24,669 nt of DNA from DASZGI01 sp035938995 (GTDB lineage: Bacteria > Actinomycetota > Actinomycetes > Streptomycetales > Catenulisporaceae), in the NCBI RefSeq assembly GCF_035938995.1, contig NZ_DASZGI010000374.1, forward strand, positions 1-24,669, written 5' to 3'. Below, piece after piece: positions 6,699 to 14,209 of this stretch. How positions within the stretch are numbered: position 1 is the stretch's first letter; every line of letters starts with the position of its first letter. The notes under the pieces were generated by a model. That model saw nothing but the letters and a program-made list of their open reading frames with translations, did not search any database and was not told where the DNA came from. Made by a program: the position numbers and the translations under genes.

Positions 6699-9377
6699 GT
6701 GCGCGAAAAGAGTCCGGTGCCGCGACCGCGCCAGCGCCTGAGCGACCTTCGCCTCCGCACCAGGCTGGTGCTCTTGGTGCTGCTGCCGCTGACCGCGAGC
6801 GTGGCGCTGGCCGCGGTCCAGGTGGTCGCCGAGAACGACGCGATCCACACCGAGGACGACCTCAGCGGCCAGGTGCACGTCTCCCAGTCGGTCGCCGGGC
6901 TCGTACACGCCGTCCAGGATGAGCGCGACCTCATCGCGCTCTATCTCGCCGGCGGCGAGTCCGCCACGGTGATGCAGTCGCTGTCCGCCGCCGAGGCGGC
7001 CACCGACACACAGGTGAAGGCGTTCCAGGCGGCGCAGCAGCAGTACGGCGGGGCGATCGGCGCCCTGTCCTCGTCGGCGCAGACGCTGGCCGCGCGGGCC
7101 GAGGCGCGGCTCGGCGACATTCCGGTGCTGCGTTCCTCGGTGATCAGCCTCGGTGACAGCCGCCCGGTGTTCCAGGCCTACACCGTCGTCATCGACGGGC
7201 TGCTCAACTACGACGACCAGCTGGCGACCGGCACCACCGACCACACCCTCGGCAACCTCGTCAGCACCCTGAGCCTGGTGCGGCAGGCCGGGGAGCAGAC
7301 CTCGCAGGAGCGCGGCTATCTGGCCGGGATCCTCGGCGGCGGGCAGGTCCGCGAGCAGCAGGAGGACCTGATCCAGGCGCAGGCGACGTACAACAGCGCC
7401 TACGCCGCCTTCACCGCACAGGCGCCCGCGCAGAGCGTCAACCTTTATCAGACCACGGTCGGCGGCCAGGACACCGGCGCCGCCGACATCGTCGTGCAGC
7501 AGGCGATCGACGCCGCGCTCAGCTCGCACCCGGTCGGCGATATCGGGATGACCAACGGCGGCGCCTACGCCGCGGCGACGACGAAGATAGGGCAGATCCG
7601 CGCGGTCGAGGCGCAGATCGGCTCGCAGATCCAGGCGCGCACCGGGACGCTGCTGTCGGCCGCCCGCACCCAGCTGTACCTCAACGCCGCGATCATCGTG
7701 TTCGTCCTGCTGCTGGCGTTCGGAGCCACCGCGCTCATCGCCCGCTCGATCGTCAGACCGCTGCGGGTGCTGCGCAACTCCGCCTACGAGATCGCGACCG
7801 TGCGGCTGCCCGACGTCATCCGCCGGCTGAGCGACCCGCACGAGGCCGACCAGCAGGAGCCGGTGGCGCCGATCGCGGTGCACTCGCGCGACGAGGTCGG
7901 GGAGGTCGCCCGCGCCTTCGACGAGGTGCACGGCGCGGCGGTGCGCCTGGCCTCCGAACAGGCGATGCTGCGCCAGAACGTCAACGCGATCTTCACGAAC
8001 CTCTCCCGGCGCAGCCAGACCCTGGTGGAGCGGCAGCTGCGGCTGATCGACGACCTGGAGAACAGCGAGGAGGACGGCGACCGGCTCGCCCAGCTGTTCC
8101 GGCTCGACCACCTGGCCACCCGGATGCGCCGCAACAACGAGAACCTGCTGGTGCTCTCGGGCGAGGAGGCCGCGCGGCGGTGGACCGAGGCGGTGCGCCT
8201 GGTCGACGTCGCCCGGGCCGCCGCGGCCGAGGTGGAGCAGTACGAGCGGATCGTGTTCGGCGAGATGCCGCGGGTCCGGATCTCCGGCAAGGCCGCCCCC
8301 GACGTGGCGCACCTGATCGCCGAGCTGCTGGAGAACGCCACCGCCTTCTCCTCGCCGCAGACCAAGGTCTGGGTGGCGGCGCGGACGGCCGACGGCGGCG
8401 GGGTGCTGGTGAACATCGAGGACGTCGGCATCGGGATGACGGACGCCGACCTGGACCGGGCCAACGCGCGCCTGGCCGAACCGCCGCTGGTGGACGCCTC
8501 GGTGTCCCGCCAGATGGGGCTGTTTGTGGTCGGCCGCCTCTCCGGGCGCTACGCCATCGAGGTCCGCCTGGCGCAGTCCCAGGCCGGCGGCATCAGCGCG
8601 TCGATCACCATCCCGGCCAAGCTCGTCGTCCCCATGCCGGACGACGGGCCCGGGTTCCGGACGCTCGACGGGCCGGGGTCGCGCAGCATCGACGAGGAGT
8701 TCTACGCGCTGTCCCGGCAGCTGTCGCAGGGTGCTCGGCTCGGCACGGGCGAAGGCATGGGCGACGCCTTCTGGTTCGAGTACAACCCGCGCCGCCCCGC
8801 CCCCGTGGAACCGGCGCCGCAACCCGCGACGCACATCAACGGGACGCCCGTCGGCGCCACGCCCATTGCCCACCACGTGCCGACGCCTGCCCACCAGGCG
8901 CCCGTGCCCGTGCCCGCGCCTGTGGACCCGGCCCCGCCCGTCGTACCTCAGGACCCGATGTCGACGGCCGAGCGGCTGCCCATCTTCGAGGCCGTGGAAT
9001 CCGAGTGGTTCCTCCGCCGCGGAGCGGAGGGTCCGCACTCCGGCTGGAGCCCGCCGCGCGCCGCGACGCCGCCGGGTGGGGGCTACCCGCCCCCGCCGTC
9101 CTCGCCCGCCGTGTCTCCGTGGTCCTCGCCCGGCGACGACGGATGGCGCGCCGCGGCGGCGCTGTCGCATCCCTCCCGCGACGGGATGACGACGACCGGG
9201 CTGCCCAAGCGCGTCCCTAAAGCGAACCTCGTGCCGGGCCAGGCCGGCGGCGAGGGCGCGGCGAAGGCGGCGCCGCCCGCGGGACTCGGCCCCTCGGCGG
9301 ACGCGGTGCGCAAGCGATTGTCCGGATTCCGGCGCAGCTCCGGACTTGGCCAGGAATCGGGAGACGGACGATCGTGA
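6699..9377 (+). CDS. cvnA: Conservon sensor histidine kinase with NIT sensor domain
   Basis: An 892-residue membrane kinase. A short basic N-terminus is followed by membrane span 1 (about residues 22-43) and an extracellular helical region of roughly 280 residues with the nitrate/nitrite-sensing (NIT) pattern, including SVAGLVHAVQDERDLIALYL. Span 2 is at about 327-348, then HAMP (SIVRPLRVLRNSA). The dimerisation helix holds the likely phospho-histidine H471 (FRLDHLATRMRRNNENLL). The ATPase domain has an N-box ELLENATAFS (about 541) and G-boxes EDVGIGM and GLFVVGRL. About 240 Pro/Ala-rich residues without a domain follow, as is usual for conservon kinases. Start GTG 6699 has GTGAGG just upstream. 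The stop overlaps the next gene (GTGA). Ligand unknown; nitrate is suggested by the domain name only. Confidence 0.93.
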   Translation: MREKSPVPRPRQRLSDLRLRTRLVLLVLLPLTASVALAAVQVVAENDAIHTEDDLSGQVHVSQSVAGLVHAVQDERDLIALYLAGGESATVMQSLSAAEAATDTQVKAFQAAQQQYGGAIGALSSSAQTLAARAEARLGDIPVLRSSVISLGDSRPVFQAYTVVIDGLLNYDDQLATGTTDHTLGNLVSTLSLVRQAGEQTSQERGYLAGILGGGQVREQQEDLIQAQATYNSAYAAFTAQAPAQSVNLYQTTVGGQDTGAADIVVQQAIDAALSSHPVGDIGMTNGGAYAAATTKIGQIRAVEAQIGSQIQARTGTLLSAARTQLYLNAAIIVFVLLLAFGATALIARSIVRPLRVLRNSAYEIATVRLPDVIRRLSDPHEADQQEPVAPIAVHSRDEVGEVARAFDEVHGAAVRLASEQAMLRQNVNAIFTNLSRRSQTLVERQLRLIDDLENSEEDGDRLAQLFRLDHLATRMRRNNENLLVLSGEEAARRWTEAVRLVDVARAAAAEVEQYERIVFGEMPRVRISGKAAPDVAHLIAELLENATAFSSPQTKVWVAARTADGGGVLVNIEDVGIGMTDADLDRANARLAEPPLVDASVSRQMGLFVVGRLSGRYAIEVRLAQSQAGGISASITIPAKLVVPMPDDGPGFRTLDGPGSRSIDEEFYALSRQLSQGARLGTGEGMGDAFWFEYNPRRPAPVEPAPQPATHINGTPVGATPIAHHVPTPAHQAPVPVPAPVDPAPPVVPQDPMSTAERLPIFEAVESEWFLRRGAEGPHSGWSPPRAATPPGGGYPPPPSSPAVSPWSSPGDDGWRAAAALSHPSRDGMTTTGLPKRVPKANLVPGQAGGEGAAKAAPPAGLGPSADAVRKRLSGFRRSSGLGQESGDGRS

Positions 9378-9814
9378 CCAATGGAGCGCGTGTGACGAGT
9401 CTGAGCGAGGCGGCTGAGGGCGTCAACTGGCTGATCAACGATTTCGTCGACAAGACGCCGGGTGTCGCCCACGCCGCCGTGGTCTCCGCCGACGGGCTGC
9501 TGCTGGCCTGTTCCGAAGGGCTGCCGCGGGATCGCGCCGACCAGCTTGCGGCCGTCGCCTGCGGGCTGTACAGCCTTACGGAGGGCTCGGCGCGCATCTT
9601 CGAAGGCGGCGCGGTGACCCAGACCGTGGTGGAGATGGCGCGCGGATTCCTGTACATCATGGCGGTCAGCGACGGCTCGGTGATGGCGGCGATGGCCTCG
9701 ACCGACAGCGACATGGGCCTGATCGGCTACGCGATGGCACTGCTGGTGGACCGCACCGGGGAGGTGCTCACCCCGGCGCTGCGCGAGGAACTGCACAAGT
9801 CGTTGCCCCGCTGA
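9374..9814 (+). CDS. cvnB: Roadblock/LC7 family protein of the conservon
   Basis: A 146-residue Roadblock/LC7 fold protein: LNWLI-like opening (EGVNWLINDFVDKTPGV), the strand VAHAAVVSADGLLLACSEG, the helix DRADQLAAVACGLYSL and the strand pair GFLYIMAVSDGSVMAAMAS. Such proteins regulate MglA/Ras-like GTPases in bacteria; in the Streptomyces conservon the CvnB protein links kinase and GTPase at the membrane. The GTG at 9374 overlaps the kinase stop as GTGA. An alternative GTG at 9392 has GGAG five bases upstream and would give 140 residues; I cannot decide between them. It is second in the four-gene operon. Confidence 0.92.
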   Translation: MTNGARVTSLSEAAEGVNWLINDFVDKTPGVAHAAVVSADGLLLACSEGLPRDRADQLAAVACGLYSLTEGSARIFEGGAVTQTVVEMARGFLYIMAVSDGSVMAAMASTDSDMGLIGYAMALLVDRTGEVLTPALREELHKSLPR

Positions 9815-9894
9815 TCCGCTCGCGCCGCCCCGCCCGGCGTCCGGGGCCCGGCCGAGTGAGCGAAGGGCACCGCGCATTATGAGGGAGGTGGATA

Positions 9895-10242
9895 GTGGGA
9901 TCGGAAGGCGGTCCGTCGTTCGTACGCCCCTACGCCGTGACGGGCGGGCGCACCGCGTCCCACGCCCGCCTCGCGGTCGAGGCGCTGGTGACGACGACCG
10001 ACCGGGGCTGGAATTCGCTGCACGCCCTGGTGCCCGAGTACGAGCAGGTATGCCGGATGTGCGCCGAGTTCAAGTCGGTGGCCGAGATCGCCGCCCTGCT
10101 GCGCGTGCCGCTCGGGGTGGCCGGCGTCATCGTCGGGGACCTCGCGGAGAGCGGGATGGTCGCGGTCCAGCAGTCCGGCACGAACGACGCGCCGGACCTG
10201 GCTCTCCTGGAAAGGGTCCTCATTGGTCTCCGCAACCTCTGA
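9895..10242 (+). CDS. cvnC: DUF742 protein of the conservon
   Basis: A 115-residue DUF742 protein: FVRPYAVTGGRT at the N-terminus, LHALVPEYEQVCRMCAEFKSVAEIAALLRVPLGVAGVIVGDLAESGMV in the middle (a winged-helix-like region), and LLERVLIGLRNL at the end. The third conservon component has no proven biochemical activity. GTG 9895 follows a very strong ribosome site, GGGAGGTGG. An 80-base gap separates it from cvnB and holds a small hairpin (CCCGG-CGT-CCGGG, 9833-9845) that could dampen transcription. The 3' end overlaps cvnD by about 20 bases. Confidence 0.93.
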   Translation: MGSEGGPSFVRPYAVTGGRTASHARLAVEALVTTTDRGWNSLHALVPEYEQVCRMCAEFKSVAEIAALLRVPLGVAGVIVGDLAESGMVAVQQSGTNDAPDLALLERVLIGLRNL

Positions 10243-10873
10243 CGAACCGAACCGCCCGCCCGGGGCGACGCCGGTCAAGATCATCATTGCCGGCGGGTTC
10301 GGCGTGGGCAAAACCACCTTCGTCGGCGCGGTGTCCGAGATCGTGCCGCTGACCACCGAGGCCGTGATGACCTCCGTCGGCGAGGGCGTCGACGACCTGA
10401 GCAAGGTGCCGGACAAGACCACGACCACCGTGGCGATGGACTTCGGCCGGGTCAGCCTCGAGCGCGAACTGGTGCTCTATTTGTTCGGGACGCCGGGGCA
10501 GACCCGGTTCTGGTTCATGTGGGACTACCTGTGCCACGGGGCGATCGGCGCCGTGGTGCTGGTCGACACCCGCCGCCTGGCGGACTGCTTCGCGGCGATC
10601 GACTACTTCGAAGACGCGAGGATGCCTTACGTCGTCGCGGTGAACTGCTTCGGCGGCGTGCTCACCCACGACGTCGGGGATGTGCGCGACGCGCTGTCCG
10701 TACCGCCGGAGGTCCCCCTGGTGACCTGCGACGCGCGCGACCGGGAGTCCGTGAAGAACACGCTGATCCAGCTGGTGCAGCGCGCGGTGAACGTGCGCAC
10801 CACCCGACAGCGGCAGGTGCCGAACGCGCCACCGGCGGATCGGCTGGGCAAGGAACCCGCCATCCGCCGGTAG
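10223..10873 (+). CDS. cvnD: Small Ras-like GTPase of the conservon
   Basis: A 216-residue GTPase. P-loop GGFGVGKTT is at residues 24-32, a switch region with DKTTTTVAMDFGR follows, then LYLFGTPGQTRFWFMW (the GTPGQ replaces DxxG). The base-recognition segment is VAVNCF rather than NKxD, and CDARDRES stands at the SAK position. These replacements are normal for CvnD proteins as I recall them, so they are not defects. It is the presumed output of the kinase-Roadblock-DUF742 complex. The only plausible start is TTG at 10223, with GGAAAGGG upstream and a 20-base overlap with cvnC, implying coupling. No cytochrome P450 gene follows, unlike some conservons. Confidence 0.92.
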   Translation: MVSATSDEPNRPPGATPVKIIIAGGFGVGKTTFVGAVSEIVPLTTEAVMTSVGEGVDDLSKVPDKTTTTVAMDFGRVSLERELVLYLFGTPGQTRFWFMWDYLCHGAIGAVVLVDTRRLADCFAAIDYFEDARMPYVVAVNCFGGVLTHDVGDVRDALSVPPEVPLVTCDARDRESVKNTLIQLVQRAVNVRTTRQRQVPNAPPADRLGKEPAIRR

Positions 10874-10887
10874 CACGTGAATGCTCG

Positions 10888-10945
10888 CAGGGGCCTGTGA
10901 CAGGTGTTTGACACACGAGCCCTGGCGCATGAACACAGACCCCTG
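10888..10945. terminator. Inverted repeat between convergent cvnD and lyase genes
   Basis: CAGGGGCCTGTG (10888-10899) and CACAGACCCCTG (10934-10945) pair at 11 of 12 positions around a 34-base loop that itself contains a GTGT-TTG-ACAC hairpin. It has no T-tract. A bidirectional terminator is likely from its position between two 3' ends. Confidence 0.5.
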
Positions 10946-10972
10946 TTGATCGTGTCTTGAGATGTTTCCGCG

Positions 10973-12325
10973 TCAGCTGACGACGGGGTCGAGCTGCTCG
11001 GGGGCGGGGATGAGCAGCCACAGGTCTCCGCCGGGTGGCTGCGGTGTCTTGGGAACGGCCGCGCGCGCCGCCTGGTCGCCGTCGTCCGCGGCGGTGTGCA
11101 GGACGTCGATCGCGGCGAAAGCCTGGAAGTTCAGCTCGGGGTAGGGCCACGCGGCGGTGCCGGTGGCGGCGGGGATGAGGTAGTCGATGGATTTCAGGAT
11201 GCTGCCGCCGCTCGGCGTGGTGTAGTGCCAGAGATCGACGCCGACGTGTTGGCCGATCATCGCCAGACGGGTGAGGGCGAGCAGGTTGAAGATGGAGTAG
11301 TGCCAGCTGCGGGTGCGGGTGATCTCCAGCGGCTGCGTGCCGTCGCCGGCGAGCTGGACGTCCAGGCGCTTGGTCTCCGCGGTGGTGACGATGGTGCGGG
11401 CCAGGTCCGGCTGCCCGGTGGCCAGCGCCAGCGCGGCCTCCTGCATGTCGAAGAAGGACCCGTGGTTGTTGGTCTGGGCGGCCTCCGAGGCGCCGTTGGA
11501 ACTGGTTTGCAGCCAGGTGAGGAACTGGCTGTACCAGGACTGCATCGCGGCGTGGTCGTCGGCGGTCCACGAGGGCGCGCCGGTGTCCAGGATCGCGGTC
11601 GCGTCGATGATGTCGGTGAACTGCTGGGAGAAGTCGATGATGCCGATCCCGCGGCCGGACACCAGGCACGGGACGAACTGGGTGAAGTTCAGGCTCGGGT
11701 TCATCCGGGTGGCCGGGTCGATGAACCAGGTGCGCAGGTCCAGGGCGGCGCGCTCGGCGTATGCCGAGTTGCCGGTGTAGTACCAGGCCAGCGTCAGGGT
11801 GTAGACGGCGTTGAACATCGCGCCGCGCTCGGCGTGGTCGGTGATCAGGTTGATGTCGGGGTTGGTGATGCCGTCTTTCTGGATGTACGGGCAGCCCCAC
11901 GGATTGCTCGCGGTCTTGGGCTGGGTCGGCCACCAGTAGGGCGCCTGGCTCAGATAGTCGTGCTTGTCGCCGCTCGGCGGCAGCTGCGGCTTGTCCATGA
12001 CCGACCACGGACCCTGCGTCAGGTATCCGTCCGCCTGCGCGGTCAGGGTGCTGAGCTCCTGGCGGAGCGAGGGCACGCCGGCGCGCACCAGCTCGCGGGT
12101 CACCGCGAGCCGTAGACCGTCCAGGACGACGGTCTTCGGGATGCAGGCGGGGAACGTTACGCAGCCCGGGGTCTGGGAACCCGGCGACGAGGCCGTGGCT
12201 CCCGCGTTCACAGGGTTCATGGTGGTACCGAGGACCGCGACGGTCGCGGCGAGGGCGATCAGCACCCGGCCGGGACGGCTGGCTATCAGGTGTCGGATAT
12301 GCGTGGGTCGGATATGCATGGTCAT
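10973..12325 (-). CDS. Secreted alginate-lyase-family protein
   Basis: About 450 residues. The N-terminus (HIRHLIASRPGR, then VLIALAATVAVLGTT, then NPVNAGATA) is a Sec signal peptide, with cleavage likely near the AGA/ATA stretch. The mature protein shows the alginate lyase (alpha/alpha-toroid) pattern: DYLSQAPYWWPTQPK, GCPYIQKDGITNPDIN, TNNHGSFFDMQ with N286, N287 and H288, and TRSWHYSIFNLLAL. In this family the NNH triad and a downstream Tyr carry out beta-elimination of uronic acid polymers. The substrate may be alginate or another polyuronate. ATG 12325 overlaps the stop of the upstream 70-codon ORF as TGATG; a second ATG lies two codons later at 12319. No transporter or other uronate gene is adjacent. 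Confidence 0.82.
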   Translation of the reverse strand: MTMHIRPTHIRHLIASRPGRVLIALAATVAVLGTTMNPVNAGATASSPGSQTPGCVTFPACIPKTVVLDGLRLAVTRELVRAGVPSLRQELSTLTAQADGYLTQGPWSVMDKPQLPPSGDKHDYLSQAPYWWPTQPKTASNPWGCPYIQKDGITNPDINLITDHAERGAMFNAVYTLTLAWYYTGNSAYAERAALDLRTWFIDPATRMNPSLNFTQFVPCLVSGRGIGIIDFSQQFTDIIDATAILDTGAPSWTADDHAAMQSWYSQFLTWLQTSSNGASEAAQTNNHGSFFDMQEAALALATGQPDLARTIVTTAETKRLDVQLAGDGTQPLEITRTRSWHYSIFNLLALTRLAMIGQHVGVDLWHYTTPSGGSILKSIDYLIPAATGTAAWPYPELNFQAFAAIDVLHTAADDGDQAARAAVPKTPQPPGGDLWLLIPAPEQLDPVVS

Positions 12326-12537
12326 CAGCTCGCCGGCAATGCGGTCACCGTGAGCCGGAGCTTCCATCCGGCCAGGGAGACGGCGGAGGTGGGGGAGGAC
12401 GGCGCCGCGCTCGCCGAGTCGGCCGCGACGGTCGGGGAGAGTCCGCCGGTCGGCGCGAGGACGGCGGCGGCTGCGGTCGCGACGCGGTGCCGGGCGGCGA
12501 GCGTGACGGCGCCGGTTATTTCTTGGCGTGCCTTCAT
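12325..12537 (-). pseudogene. 70-codon ORF coupled to the lyase gene; possible stub of a secreted PL7-like lyase
   Basis: Basic N-terminus (MKARQEITG), a hydrophobic stretch (VATAAAAVLAPTGGL), an Ala/Ser/Pro linker, then SLAGWKLRLTV and a stop. The first part reads like a signal peptide. The end resembles the WKLxLPV opening of family PL7 alginate lyases, after which the protein stops. It may be the remnant of a second lyase cut down to its export signal, or simply an unrelated small coupled ORF. Its TGA shares one base with the ATG of the intact lyase (TGATG), so it may serve to deliver ribosomes. The ribosome site is weak (CAGG). Short and uncertain. Confidence 0.35.
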
Positions 12538-12568
12538 GGCCTGCGACGATAACTCCGCCGCGGGCGCA

Positions 12569-12585
12569 GGTAAATATTCTTTACC
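12569..12585. promoter_or_regulatory. Palindromic operator candidate upstream of the lyase unit
   Basis: GGTAAA-TATTC-TTTACC, a perfect 6-bp inverted repeat with a 5-base AT spacer, 31 bases before the start of the 70-codon ORF. It lies where a promoter for the minus-strand lyase transcript would be expected, so repressor binding is plausible. Confidence 0.45.
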
Positions 12586-12610
12586 GTAATTTGAAGAAGA
12601 TCATCATGTT

Positions 12611-12624
12611 TTCAGCGGGCTGAA
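12611..12624. promoter_or_regulatory. Perfect inverted repeat TTCAGC-GG-GCTGAA
   Basis: Six-base arms with a two-base spacer, upstream of the lyase unit in a stretch that is much less GC-rich than the rest. It may be an operator or a small hairpin; no T-tract follows. Confidence 0.35.
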
Positions 12625-12685
12625 CAGATCGATTTCTTGAACACCCCTCTCCCGGGGATTTCGCTGGCCAGAAGTGTACGATCTT

Positions 12686-12701
12686 GTTCATATGGATGAA
12701 C
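12686..12701. promoter_or_regulatory. Palindromic operator candidate GTTCAT-ATGG-ATGAAC
   Basis: A perfect 6-bp inverted repeat around ATGG. Operators of this general shape (GTTC...GAAC) are bound by some IclR-family regulators, which often control sugar-acid genes; that link is inference. It is about 150 bases upstream of the lyase unit. The remainder of 12586-12855 has no supportable gene. Confidence 0.4.
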
Positions 12702-12819
12702 GTAGTGATGTGAAAATGCAAATGCCCGGCTCGCTGAAAGCAGAGTGCTCCGCACGCCTCGGGTAACTCGCAAAGCACTGGTACTCCGGCGCACGGCTTC
12801 TTTAATCTCGACGGCGAAA

Positions 12820-12846
12820 GAGCGCACGACAGGGAGAAACGCGCTC
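12820..12846 (-). terminator. Probable terminator of the aminotransferase-like gene
   Basis: GAGCGC (12820-12825) and GCGCTC (12841-12846) form a 6-bp stem with a 15-base loop. On the minus strand the stem is followed by TTTCGCC. It lies 10 bases past the stop of the upstream minus-strand gene. Confidence 0.4.
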
Positions 12847-12855
12847 GCCCCCGGC

Positions 12856-14061
12856 TCACCCCGCCAGCTGCGCGACCGCGTCCAGCAGCCGGTCGACGTC
12901 CGATCGGTCGTTATAGTGCACCAGCCCGGCGCGCACGGCCCCGCCGGTGTCGCGGACACCGAGCACGCCAGTCGCCTCCCAGGCGTAGTTGTGCCCGCTC
13001 CATACGTTCACGCGCCGCTCCGCCAGGTATTCCGCGACCTGACGCGGCGTGTGCCCCGCCACGTTGAAGTACACGGTCGCGGTGTGGCGGGCTGGCCGAC
13101 CGTAGATCGTCACCCCGTCCATCTTCTCCAGCCCTTCGCGCAGCGCGGCGAAGTGCTCCAGCTCGTACGCCTCGGCGGCGGCAAGCGACGTGAGCAGCCG
13201 GGCCCGGCGCGTGCCGGTCGCCGCAGGATCGAGCCCCGCCAGGTGTTCCACCGCCGCCGTCACCCCCGCCAGGTCGCCGAACGGCGAGGTGCCGGTCTCG
13301 AAGCGGCCCGGCACCGCGTCGGGCGACGGCGCGAGCTTGTCCGGGCGCAGCGTCTCGAGCAGGGAGGGTGCCGCGATCACGGCCCCGATGTGCGGCCCGG
13401 ACCATTTGTACGCGCTGGTGGCGTAGAAGTCCGCACCGAGCGCGGCCACGTCGGTCGGGCCGTGCGGGGTCGCGTGCACCCCGTCCACGTAGACCAGGGC
13501 GCCCACCGCGTGCGCCCGCGCGGCGATCGCCGGCACATCCGGCCTGGTGCCCAGCGCGTTGCTCGCCGCCGTCACCGCGACCAGCCGGGTGCGCTCGCCG
13601 ACCAGGGCGCCGTACTGGTCGGCGGGCAGCTCCCCGCTCGCCGCGTCGATCTCGGCCCACCGCACCGCCGCCCCGGCCCGCGCGGCCGCCTGCACCCATG
13701 GGCGCACGTTCGCGTCGTGGTCGAGCCTCGACAGCACGATCTCGTCCCCGGGCCGCCACGTCGCCGCGAGGGCCTGGGAGAAGCGGTACGTCAGGGTGGT
13801 CATGTTCTGCCCGAGCACGACACCCTCCGGCACGCCGCCGACCAGGTCCGCCACCGCCTGCCGGCACTCCCGCACGATCAGCTCGGCGCGCCGGCTGGCC
13901 GGGAACGCCCCGGTGACGTTGCCGAACCCGGCCCGGTACGCCTGGGCGATCGCGTCGATCACCGCCGTCGGGGTCTGCGTTCCGGCGGCGCCGTCCAGAT
14001 AGGCGTAGCCGTCGGTCAGCGCGGGGTAGGCGGCGCGGATCGTGGCGATGTCGAAGACCAT
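12856..14061 (-). CDS. Class V aminotransferase fold protein, cysteine desulfurase-like but without the catalytic Cys
   Basis: A 401-residue PLP enzyme of fold type I. The PLP-binding Lys is K219 in TSAYKWSGPH; D193 and H196 in YVDGVHATPH contact the cofactor ring. The opening YLDGAAGTQTP, the segment SRLDHDANVRPW and ETGTSPFG are typical of class V. In NifS/SufS enzymes a loop carrying an essential Cys lies near the C-terminus; here that region reads NVWSGHNYAWE and has no Cys. This matches the VC1184-type 'cysteine desulfurase-like' family, whose reaction is not established, so sulfur transfer should not be assumed. Start ATG 14061 has AAAGGA about ten bases upstream. Divergent from the membrane protein at 14239. 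Confidence 0.88.
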   Translation of the reverse strand: MVFDIATIRAAYPALTDGYAYLDGAAGTQTPTAVIDAIAQAYRAGFGNVTGAFPASRRAELIVRECRQAVADLVGGVPEGVVLGQNMTTLTYRFSQALAATWRPGDEIVLSRLDHDANVRPWVQAAARAGAAVRWAEIDAASGELPADQYGALVGERTRLVAVTAASNALGTRPDVPAIAARAHAVGALVYVDGVHATPHGPTDVAALGADFYATSAYKWSGPHIGAVIAAPSLLETLRPDKLAPSPDAVPGRFETGTSPFGDLAGVTAAVEHLAGLDPAATGTRRARLLTSLAAAEAYELEHFAALREGLEKMDGVTIYGRPARHTATVYFNVAGHTPRQVAEYLAERRVNVWSGHNYAWEATGVLGVRDTGGAVRAGLVHYNDRSDVDRLLDAVAQLAG

Positions 14062-14120
14062 GGGGGCGGGATCCTTTCGGCGCGGCCGGACGGCCTTGCG
14101 GGGGGTGCGGGTCTGAATTT

Positions 14121-14132
14121 GATCCTAAGGTC
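14121..14132. promoter_or_regulatory. Near-palindrome GATCCTAAGGTC in divergent promoter region
   Basis: Five of six base pairs match. Read on the minus strand it contains TAGGAT, a good actinobacterial -10 hexamer, about 60 bases upstream of the aminotransferase-like gene. A similar sequence occurs at 14210-14224. Confidence 0.35.
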
Positions 14133-14148
14133 GCACGGCCGGTCGTTG

Positions 14149-14161
14149 GATTCGGCGAATC
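14149..14161. promoter_or_regulatory. Perfect 13-bp palindrome GATTCG-G-CGAATC
   Basis: Six-base arms around a single G, midway between the divergent aminotransferase-like and membrane protein genes. Position and symmetry suit an operator shared by both; no regulator gene is adjacent. Confidence 0.4.
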
Positions 14162-14209
14162 GACGGTTAGCCGCGGTCCCGCGGGTACAACCTCTTCGGG
14201 ATGGGCCGG

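Noticed and set aside
6535..6741. A 68-codon ORF with GGGAG upstream and CxxC-like pairs, between the IS4-like gene and cvnA
   Set aside because: It overlaps the start of cvnA by 43 bases, has no recognisable fold, and its first bases lie in the putative decayed element end.
6597..9170. An 857-codon open frame antisense to the conservon kinase
   Set aside because: It has no family pattern, is rich in Arg, Gly, His and Val dipeptides typical of antisense frames in GC-rich DNA, and the sense strand encodes a clear multidomain kinase.
9833..9845. Small CCCGG-CGT-CCGGG hairpin between cvnB and cvnC as a terminator
   Set aside because: The stem is only 5 bp with no T-tract, and cvnC with its strong ribosome site follows in the same operon; at most a weak attenuator.
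10223..10873. Missing NKxD in the CvnD GTPase as a sign of inactivation
   Set aside because: The NCF segment followed by CDAR is, to my knowledge, the normal form in CvnD proteins.
12644..12657. CCCCTCTCCCGGGG as a fourth operator upstream of the lyase
   Set aside because: Only 4-bp GC arms; expected by chance in this composition.
12612..12959. Minus-strand ORFs spanning the lyase upstream region
   Set aside because: They overlap the end of the aminotransferase-like gene, show no family pattern and run through a palindrome-rich control region.
12856..14061. Annotation as a true cysteine desulfurase
   Set aside because: No cysteine at the catalytic loop; only the PLP fold is supported.
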